Made by a program: the position numbers and the translations under genes
Shown here: piece after piece, positions 52,750 through 59,211 of the stretch
How the letters are laid out: each line of letters begins with the position of its first letter
Numbering within the stretch: the first letter of the stretch is position 1
Notes under the pieces: generated by a model
The model's database searches: none
What the model was told of the DNA's origin: nothing
What the model saw: only the letters and a program-made list of their open reading frames with translations
Assembly: GCA_002862645.1 (NCBI GenBank)
Contig: PKDQ01000003.1
Span: 1 to 59,211 of the forward strand
Origin: Flavobacteriaceae bacterium
Lineage (GTDB): Bacteria > Bacteroidota > Bacteroidia > Flavobacteriales > Flavobacteriaceae
DNA: 59,211 bases
Reading direction: 5' to 3'

Positions 52750-53322
52750 TTAGTTAAATAACTGTTGAACATTATCTGCAAATAACTTTACGGCAATTGC
52801 CATAAGAATCACGCCAAATATTTTACGGATTACGCCAATACCAGAAGGACCTAATACTTGTTCAATGCGTTTAGAAGATTTCAATACAATATAAACAATC
52901 ACAATATTGATTACAATAGCAACAATAAGATTGCCCAAGTTGTATTCAGCACGTAGCGAAAGGATAGAAGTCAGCGTTCCTGCACCCGCAATAATGGGGA
53001 ATGCAATGGGTACAATTGATGCTGTTTCTGTAGATTCGTCTTTGTAGAGTTGTATACCTAAAATCATTTCCAGTGCTAAAAAGAATATAATTAGCGCTCC
53101 AGCCACCGCAAAGGAGTTAACGTCAATGCCAATAAGACTTAGAATTTGTTCACCCAAAAATAAAAATCCAATCATAATTAGCCCGGCAACTAAAGAGGCC
53201 TTTTCGGACTGAATATGCCCAAACTTTTGCCGCAGGCCAATAACAATGGGAATGCTGCCAATAATATCGATGACGGCAAACAATACCATGGTGCAAGTGA
53301 CGATTTCTTTTATGTTAAACAT
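52750..53322 (-). CDS. MarC family membrane protein
   Basis: 190 residues with six membrane helices. The family start FAVIDIIGSIPIVIGL and the central FPIIAGAGTLTSILSLRA are clear. MarC (UPF0056) proteins were once linked to multiple antibiotic resistance but that role was withdrawn; they may be transporters. It is a single gene on its strand with about 45 bp to the divergent DUF3109 gene. Confidence 0.93.
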   Translation of the reverse strand: MFNIKEIVTCTMVLFAVIDIIGSIPIVIGLRQKFGHIQSEKASLVAGLIMIGFLFLGEQILSLIGIDVNSFAVAGALIIFFLALEMILGIQLYKDESTETASIVPIAFPIIAGAGTLTSILSLRAEYNLGNLIVAIVINIVIVYIVLKSSKRIEQVLGPSGIGVIRKIFGVILMAIAVKLFADNVQQLFN

Positions 53323-53368
53323 GGCTCAAAGATACTTTATTTATGTTTCAAAATTGTAGTTTAGCAGC

Positions 53369-53950
53369 ATGTTTCAATTGGGGAAAACACTAGTTTCAGA
53401 AATGCTTTTTGATCGGGCTTTCACTTGCGATTTAACAGCGTGCAAAGGGGCATGTTGTGTGGAGGGCGAAGCTGGCGCACCTCTAGAAACAGCGGAAATA
53501 AGCGAGCTCAAAGAACACTGGACAACCCTTAAGCCCTTTCTGACAAAAGAAGGCATAGCGGCCATCGAGGCACAAGGCGTAGCCACACAGAACGCATTTG
53601 AGGAGTGGGAAACCCCCCTGATTGACGGCAAGGCATGCGCATATATTGCTTATGACAGCAAAGGCCTTGCGCAGTGCGGCATTGAGCAAGCCAACAAGAA
53701 ACAAACGACCAACCTGCAGAAACCCATCTCATGCCATCTCTATCCCGTCCGTGTGAAAAACTACAGCGCATTTGTGGCAGTCAACTATCACGAATGGTCC
53801 ATATGTGCGCCAGGCTGCTCTCTTGGAGCAGCATTAAAACAACCACTTTATCAATTTGTGAAAGGGGCACTGGTGCGAAAGTTTGGGCAGGCGTGGTATG
53901 ATACCTTGCACGCGGCGGCGCAAGATTTTGATGCTAACAACAATTGTTAG
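53369..53950 (+). CDS. DUF3109 family cysteine-rich protein
   Basis: 193 residues. Cysteines in CDLTACKGACCVEGE, KACAYIA, AQCGIE, ISCHLYPVRV and WSICAPGC are conserved in this family, which resembles zinc/iron chelate-binding (YkgJ-like) proteins. They probably bind a metal or iron-sulfur cluster. The function is not known. It is monocistronic: about 200 bp of AT-rich DNA without a recognisable signal separates it from nrdB. A near -7 box, TAGTTTAG, lies at 53357-53364. Confidence 0.88.
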   Translation: MFQLGKTLVSEMLFDRAFTCDLTACKGACCVEGEAGAPLETAEISELKEHWTTLKPFLTKEGIAAIEAQGVATQNAFEEWETPLIDGKACAYIAYDSKGLAQCGIEQANKKQTTNLQKPISCHLYPVRVKNYSAFVAVNYHEWSICAPGCSLGAALKQPLYQFVKGALVRKFGQAWYDTLHAAAQDFDANNNC

Positions 53951-54155
53951 ACAATACCCTTACCATAGAGACTCTTACAAGTAGCTGAATACCAATATTT
54001 TATAAATAGACCATTTTTTAAGTGTTTGTAGGAAAATCCTTAGTTCTTGTTAAAAACTAAAAGGCATTGTGGAAAAGTATGGCTTTCATTTGGTCATTTT
54101 TTTTGGAATATTTGTAAGGAAATTATTCAATCCGAAAACCCTCTAATAAAAAATT

Positions 54156-55139
54156 ATGCCAAATGCTATAGAACCCATATTGTCTGAAAATAAAAATCGC
54201 TTTGTAATTTTCCCTATTGAACACCATGATATTTGGGAATGGTACAAGAAATCTGAAGCATGTTTTTGGACAGCTGAAGAAATTGATTTACATCAAGATT
54301 TAACAGACTGGTCTACTAAGCTAAATGACGATGAGCGTTACTTTATAAAACACATCTTGGCATTTTTTGCAGCATCTGACGGTATTGTAAACGAGAATTT
54401 GGCTGAGAACTTTGTAAACGAAGTGCAGTACAGCGAGGCGAAATTTTATTATGGGTTTCAAATCATGATGGAAAATATCCATTCTGAGACATATTCCCTT
54501 TTGATTGATACGTACGTTAAGGATGAAGCGGAGAAGAATAATTTATTTCAAGCGATTGAGGTGTTTCCTGCTATCAAGAAAAAAGCAGACTGGGCATTAC
54601 GTTGGATAGATTCAGATTCATTTGCAGAGCGTCTTATCGCTTTTGCAGCTGTAGAAGGAATCTTTTTCTCGGGTGCTTTCTGCTCCATTTTCTGGCTCAA
54701 AAAACGCGGCCTTATGCCAGGATTGACATTTTCAAATGAATTAATTTCTCGTGACGAAGGGATGCACTGTGACTTTGCTGTTCACTTGCACAACAAACAC
54801 TTGGTGAATAAAGTACCACCAGCCCGTATCAAAGAAATTATTCTTGATGCTTTAAATATTGAGCGTGAGTTTATCACGGAATCACTACCAGCAAGTCTAA
54901 TCGGAATGAACGCCAAACTGATGACACAGTATTTGGAATTTGTTACCGACCGTCTGCTTGTTGAACTTGGCTTAGAAAAAGAGTTCAACGTATCCAACCC
55001 ATTTGACTTTATGGATATGATTTCGCTTCAAGGAAAAACAAATTTCTTTGAAAAGCGTGTTTCGGAATACCAAAAAGCGGGTGTGATGAACCAAGAAACA
55101 GAGGAAAAAGAAAAGTATTCTTTCGGCGACGACTTTTAG
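54156..55139 (+). CDS. nrdB: Ribonucleoside-diphosphate reductase, beta subunit
   Basis: 327 residues. The di-iron/radical triad appears in [14 protein letters not shown] with E106, H109 and the radical Tyr113; further ligands lie in [10 protein letters not shown] and [10 protein letters not shown]. It is the class Ia type with the radical tyrosine kept, so it needs oxygen to activate. The large subunit gene follows after about 80 bp. No NrdR-type box was recognised in the 205 bp upstream. Confidence 0.96.
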   Translation: MPNAIEPILSENKNRFVIFPIEHHDIWEWYKKSEACFWTAEEIDLHQDLTDWSTKLNDDERYFIKHILAFFAASDGIVNENLAENFVNEVQYSEAKFYYGFQIMMENIHSETYSLLIDTYVKDEAEKNNLFQAIEVFPAIKKKADWALRWIDSDSFAERLIAFAAVEGIFFSGAFCSIFWLKKRGLMPGLTFSNELISRDEGMHCDFAVHLHNKHLVNKVPPARIKEIILDALNIEREFITESLPASLIGMNAKLMTQYLEFVTDRLLVELGLEKEFNVSNPFDFMDMISLQGKTNFFEKRVSEYQKAGVMNQETEEKEKYSFGDDF

Positions 55140-55218
55140 TCACTAAAAAAGGATAAGTGCAGCATCAATATTCACCAATAGTATCGGCGCTGTCTAACCA
55201 ATAAAACCAAACGACATT

Positions 55219-57636
55219 ATGTATGTAGTAAAAAGAGATGGGCGTAAAGAGCCTATCATGTTTGACAAAATTACCGCCCGGGTTCGTAAGCTCTGTTATG
55301 GATTTAACGAACTTGTGGATCCCGTAAAGGTAGCCATGAAAGTTATTGAAGGCCTTTATGATGGGGTTACCACCTCTGAACTCGATAGCTTGGCAGCCGA
55401 AACAGCCGCTTCCATGACAACCGTTCATCCCGACTATGCCCAACTGGCCGCTCGGATATCTGTTTCTAACCTCCACAAAAACACTAAGAAATCTTTTTCT
55501 GAAACCATGGCAGACCTCTTTGAGTATGTCAATCCACGTACAGAAAAGAAATCACCGCTTCTCTCAGATGAAGTGAGTAAAGTAATACAAGATAATGCCG
55601 AGTTGCTTGACTCTACCATCATTTATAATCGTGATTTTGGTTATGATTACTTTGGCTTTAAGACCCTTGAACGTTCATACTTGCTCAAAATCAATGGGAA
55701 CATTGCTGAACGACCACAACACATGTTGATGCGTGTTTCTGTGGGTATTCACCCAACGGACCTGGATGCAGCGATAGAGACGTACCACTTGATGTCTAAA
55801 AAGTATTTTACACACGCAACACCAACTCTATTTAATTCAGGTACGCCCAAGCCCCAAATGTCTTCATGCTTTTTGTTATCAATGCGTGATGATAGTATTG
55901 ATGGGATTTACGACACCCTTAAGCAAACGGCTAAAATTTCACAGTCTGCTGGAGGTATAGGCTTGTCTATTCACAACGTCCGTGCGACAGGTTCTTATAT
56001 TGCAGGCACCAACGGTACTTCAAACGGTATTGTGCCCATGCTGCGTGTTTATAACGACACAGCCCGCTATGTAGACCAAGGTGGTGGAAAGCGAAAAGGC
56101 TCATTTGCCATTTATGTTGAGCCATGGCATGCAGATATCTTTGACTTTTTAGACTTAAAGAAAAACCACGGTAAGGAAGAAATGCGCGCACGTGATTTGT
56201 TCTATGCTATGTGGATTCCAGATTTGTTTATGAAGCGTGTAGAAGAAAACACGGAATGGACACTTATGTGCCCTAACGAATGTCCAGGGCTTTACGATTG
56301 TCACAGTGAGGAATTTGAAGAGATGTACCTCAGATATGAAAAGGAAAATCGTGGTCGCAAGACCATCAAAGCACGTGAGCTATGGGAAAAAATCTTAGAA
56401 TCTCAGATTGAGACAGGAACGCCTTATATGCTCTATAAAGACGCTGCGAATCGCAAGTCCAATCAAAAGAACTTAGGAACCATCCGTTCGTCAAACTTGT
56501 GTACTGAGATCATGGAATATACGTCCAAGGATGAGGTTGCGGTTTGTAACTTGGCTTCTATTGCACTGCCCATGTTTGTTAAAGATGGCGCATTTGACCA
56601 CCAAGAGCTTTTTGATGTTACCGTTCGTGTGACAAAAAACCTAAACAAGGTAATTGACCGAAACTACTATCCTGTTAAAGAGGCGGAGAACTCCAATATG
56701 CGTCACCGTCCAGTGGGCTTAGGCGTACAAGGTCTTGCGGATACGTTTATCAAACTTCGTTTGCCATTTACCAGCGAAGACGCACAAACCTTAAACCAAG
56801 AGATTTTTGAAACCATTTATTTTGCTTCGCTGACCGCTTCTAAAGATTTGGCAGAAGTAGAAGGACCTTACAAAACATATAAGGGATCACCGATTTCTAA
56901 AGGGGAGTTCCAACACAATATGTGGGGCATCAAAGACGACGAGCTTAGTGGCCGTTGGGATTGGGAAGGCTTACGCAAGCAAATCAAAAAGCACGGCGTT
57001 CGTAACTCCCTATTGATGGCACCGATGCCAACAGCATCTACCTCTCAAATTTTAGGAAACAACGAATGTTTTGAGCCGTACACTTCCAACATCTACACAA
57101 GACGTGTGTTATCTGGTGAGTTTATTGTGGTGAACAAACACTTGTTGGAAGACTTGGTAAATCTTGGCCTTTGGGATGAGGAAATGAAGCAAGAACTAAT
57201 GCGTGCAAACGGATCGATTCAACACATAGAAACCATTCCTGCCGAGATTAGAGAGCTTTACAAAACAGTTTGGGAAATGAGTATGAAGGACATCATTGAT
57301 ATGTCTCGTCATCGTGGATATTTCATTGATCAGTCGCAATCGCTTAACTTGTTTATGGAAGGCGCAACCATGTCCAAACTCACTTCAATGCACTTTTATG
57401 CATGGAAGTCTGGTTTAAAAACAGGGATGTATTATTTGCGCACGAAGTCGGCTGTTGATGCCATTAAATTTACCGTCAATAAAAAAGCGGAAACGGTAGA
57501 AGTACCTGCAACCTCTACCAAGCCAAAAGCTAAGGCGGCTGTGGCGGTCGAACCCCTTTCTTCATCTGAGCTAAAAGAAATGCTAGCTAAGTCTAAGGAA
57601 AGCGAAGACGACGACTGCCTCATGTGTGGCTCTTAA
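55219..57636 (+). CDS. nrdA: Ribonucleoside-diphosphate reductase, alpha subunit
   Basis: 805 residues. An N-terminal ATP-cone ([21 protein letters not shown]) for allosteric control is followed by the ten-stranded barrel: [30 protein letters not shown], the active-site block [24 protein letters not shown], and the C-terminal redox pair CLMCGS. It reduces ribonucleotides with NrdB. An Ala/Lys/Pro linker precedes the mobile C-terminal cysteines. The gene ends before a strong terminator. Confidence 0.97.
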   Translation: MYVVKRDGRKEPIMFDKITARVRKLCYGFNELVDPVKVAMKVIEGLYDGVTTSELDSLAAETAASMTTVHPDYAQLAARISVSNLHKNTKKSFSETMADLFEYVNPRTEKKSPLLSDEVSKVIQDNAELLDSTIIYNRDFGYDYFGFKTLERSYLLKINGNIAERPQHMLMRVSVGIHPTDLDAAIETYHLMSKKYFTHATPTLFNSGTPKPQMSSCFLLSMRDDSIDGIYDTLKQTAKISQSAGGIGLSIHNVRATGSYIAGTNGTSNGIVPMLRVYNDTARYVDQGGGKRKGSFAIYVEPWHADIFDFLDLKKNHGKEEMRARDLFYAMWIPDLFMKRVEENTEWTLMCPNECPGLYDCHSEEFEEMYLRYEKENRGRKTIKARELWEKILESQIETGTPYMLYKDAANRKSNQKNLGTIRSSNLCTEIMEYTSKDEVAVCNLASIALPMFVKDGAFDHQELFDVTVRVTKNLNKVIDRNYYPVKEAENSNMRHRPVGLGVQGLADTFIKLRLPFTSEDAQTLNQEIFETIYFASLTASKDLAEVEGPYKTYKGSPISKGEFQHNMWGIKDDELSGRWDWEGLRKQIKKHGVRNSLLMAPMPTASTSQILGNNECFEPYTSNIYTRRVLSGEFIVVNKHLLEDLVNLGLWDEEMKQELMRANGSIQHIETIPAEIRELYKTVWEMSMKDIIDMSRHRGYFIDQSQSLNLFMEGATMSKLTSMHFYAWKSGLKTGMYYLRTKSAVDAIKFTVNKKAETVEVPATSTKPKAKAAVAVEPLSSSELKEMLAKSKESEDDDCLMCGS

Positions 57637-57655
57637 TAATCAACCATTCATAAAT

Positions 57656-57687
57656 AAAAACAGCGCTTCTTAAGAAGCGCTGTTTTT
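57656..57687. terminator. Bidirectional terminator between nrdA and the phosphate transporter gene
   Basis: A perfect palindrome CAGCGCTTCTTAAGAAGCGC plus TG, flanked by AAAAA and TTTTT, lies between the convergent ends of nrdA and the PiT gene. It can end transcription in both directions. Confidence 0.9.
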
Positions 57688-57706
57688 ATTTAGACCATCT
57701 TACTTA

Positions 57707-59211
57707 TTAGCTGGTTTTCCCATGGGCATCGTGGTATTCAACTAATAGATTAGTAGTTGCATTTAGCAGGTCTTTAGTTTCCACAAGAACATTAAAGTAT
57801 AAGGTCGTGTTTTTTGGACTAGACTCTTCTTGGCGAGTTCTTTCAACCTGCTTTTGTATTTTTTCCACAACTAGATTATTTATTTCCAGTTTGGTTTCGA
57901 TAATATGACCAAGATTGTCAAAGGATCTGTTATCAAATACAGTTTTTATATCTTCAAAAAACGCTTCAAATCTTAGATAAACTTCTTTAAGCTCTTTGTA
58001 CTGACTGAATTTTAACTTTTTATGATTGTTGTTAACGTGCTTGTAACATACCTTAGTTATATATTCTAAAGATTGAGACATGTCGTGTAAATACCCCAAA
58101 ATATTAATGTAAAAATTACTCGCATGTATACTGGAATCGTCAAGGTTCTTTATGAAGTAAAAAATATTATCGCGTAGTTCGTCTACTTCGCTTGAAAGCT
58201 TTACAATTTGCTTTTTGTTTTTCTTTAAAATAGCAACATCCTCCAAAGCAAGTCCATTAATGGCGCTAGTATAAATATTACTACTTCTTTTAATAACAAT
58301 CGAAATATTTTTAGCGCTTTCATACACCACTCCTTGTACAGAACTGCTCTCAGAACTTTTCAAGCTGTCCATACCAGAGTTTAATTTAATCCTTTTGTGG
58401 GCTAGATAATTTCGATAGAGTAATATTACTGTTAGCAAAATTAATATAGGCGTTATTACAGGGGGGTTCCAATTGATTAAAAATAGTACAATCCCCGATG
58501 CAATAAATGCTCCAAAAGCAGTTGCAAACCAACCTCCAATTACATTTAATACTCCGGAGACTCTATATACAGCACTTTCTCTTCCCCAAGCCCTATCTGC
58601 AAAAGAAGTTCCCATAGCAACCATAAAAGTAACATAGGTTGTAGAAAGCGGTAATTTCATGGTAGTGGCAATGGCGATAAGAATACCAGCAACCATAAGG
58701 TTTACTGAAGCACGAATCAAATCAAAAGCAGGAGCTTCAATACTTTGATCTTTGGTTATTTTTATTTCTGGGGTTTTAAACCTTTGCGCAATTATTTCTT
58801 TTGCCCCTTTTGGAATAATAACACCAAAATAGTTGGCGAGCTGCGTAGCGCCTCTGACAACAGATCGAGAAATCAAATTAGGTTCAAACTTCTCATGTGT
58901 ATCTGTTTGACGGGATAAGCCGATCTCGGTTTCTGCAACGGTTTTGGCTTTTTTAGAAAACCAAAGTGTGAGCACCATAATTGCCCCAGCAAGAAACAGT
59001 AGCAGTGGCTCAGCAGGCACTTTTTTGTCTAAAACCTCCATAGAAAACAATGAGGCATCTACACCTGAAACAGACCACGCTTCATAAGAGTGGTAAGCCG
59101 CCATAGGAACCCCTATGAAATTCACTAAATCATTACCAGCAAAAGCCAGCGCTAAACCAAACGTTCCTACAGCAATAACAACCAACAGGACGGTTTTTTT
59201 GGTGAGGTATT
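57707..59211 (-). CDS. Inorganic phosphate transporter, PiT family (5' end outside the window)
   Basis: About 501 residues are visible and the frame is open to the window edge; whole proteins of this type are about 740-760 residues. Membrane helices with AFAGNDLVNFIGVP (the GANDVAN-type repeat, read in flavobacteria as AGNDLVNFIG) and PLSTTYVTFMVAMGTSFADRAWGR mark PiT. The C-terminal 215 residues (from about 277 of the visible part) are hydrophilic helices like PhoU, with no membrane segments. It couples phosphate uptake to a cation gradient. The PhoU-like tail may regulate the transporter in cis. Confidence 0.9.
   Translation of the reverse strand, partial: YLTKKTVLLVVIAVGTFGLALAFAGNDLVNFIGVPMAAYHSYEAWSVSGVDASLFSMEVLDKKVPAEPLLLFLAGAIMVLTLWFSKKAKTVAETEIGLSRQTDTHEKFEPNLISRSVVRGATQLANYFGVIIPKGAKEIIAQRFKTPEIKITKDQSIEAPAFDLIRASVNLMVAGILIAIATTMKLPLSTTYVTFMVAMGTSFADRAWGRESAVYRVSGVLNVIGGWFATAFGAFIASGIVLFLINWNPPVITPILILLTVILLYRNYLAHKRIKLNSGMDSLKSSESSSVQGVVYESAKNISIVIKRSSNIYTSAINGLALEDVAILKKNKKQIVKLSSEVDELRDNIFYFIKNLDDSSIHASNFYINILGYLHDMSQSLEYITKVCYKHVNNNHKKLKFSQYKELKEVYLRFEAFFEDIKTVFDNRSFDNLGHIIETKLEINNLVVEKIQKQVERTRQEESSPKNTTLYFNVLVETKDLLNATTNLLVEYHDAHGKTS

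Noticed and set aside
54080-54155. Promoter or NrdR boxes before nrdB
   Set aside because: TATTTGTA and similar AT-rich strings occur but none matches TAnnTTTG or the NrdR palindrome well enough to report.
1-59211. tRNA, rRNA, CRISPR arrays and riboswitches
   Set aside because: I looked for T-loop GTTCGA/GTTCAA cores with paired arms, regularly spaced direct repeats and long structured leaders and found none that held up. A tool-based scan could still find a small RNA.

Overview
The window comes from the chromosome of an AT-rich member of the Bacteroidota, most likely a (probably marine) Flavobacteriaceae species. The signs are type IX secretion (T9SS) sorting domains of types A and B, a PorP/SprF protein, the gliding lipoprotein GldH, a full Bat (aerotolerance) operon, start sites without clear Shine-Dalgarno sequences, and TAnnTTTG-type -7 promoter boxes. 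Almost everything is chromosomal housekeeping. No tRNA, rRNA, CRISPR array, intact insertion sequence or prophage was seen.

Region by region. 1-2440 is a degraded accessory block: the 3' end of a T9SS cargo gene, one intact Rossmann-fold gene, a decayed second T9SS C-terminus, small membrane-protein genes with frameshifts or stops, and four dispersed copies of a roughly 57-bp element. That element encodes, on the minus strand, the same C-terminal peptide ending in EEDMPMV or EEDMVMV plus stop. 2442-3464 holds two tandem NTF2-like lipoproteins and a terminator. 3523-11106 holds a methyltransferase, a 1974-residue T9SS type B surface protein with a C-type lectin domain, and a divergent PorP/SprF gene. 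11116-16194 holds an S1/P1 nuclease, a CYTH protein, and the minus-strand set trhO-gldH-PBP1A. 16294-21033 holds recA, plsC, trpS, an internally deleted dprA, a SPOR-domain protein and a thioesterase. 21034-21921 is an 888-bp AT-rich gap.

21922-23917 is yicC-gmk-nadD. 25182-33989 is moxR-DUF58-(membrane protein)-batA-batB-batC-batD-batE, an envelope stress/aerotolerance complex with two VWA proteins, two TPR proteins and a BatD. 33970-36571 holds cvpA, pheS and gpsA. 36745-39095 holds a membrane protein, a frameshifted PolB-type exonuclease and a serine hydrolase.

39137-48938 is a heme locus. hemA-hemC-hemD-hemE-hemF-hemB lie on the minus strand and an AraC regulator-hemH-hemJ-histidine kinase set lies divergently on the plus strand. 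Together they give glutamyl-tRNA to protoheme except HemL. 48935-53950 is mixed metabolism and stress: acyltransferase, bacilliredoxin, methyltransferase, TerB-DnaJ protein, HupE/UreJ-like protein, dCMP deaminase, MarC, DUF3109. 54156-59211 holds nrdB, nrdA and a PiT phosphate transporter that runs off the window.

Genes are packed tightly. Seven of the ten convergent pairs overlap at their stops, four of them by exactly 4 nt. The most unusual items are the repeated C-terminal tail at 289-2222, the dprA internal deletion, the frameshifted exonuclease, the giant lectin-bearing T9SS protein paired with PorP/SprF, and the heme locus with an apparently co-transcribed orphan kinase.
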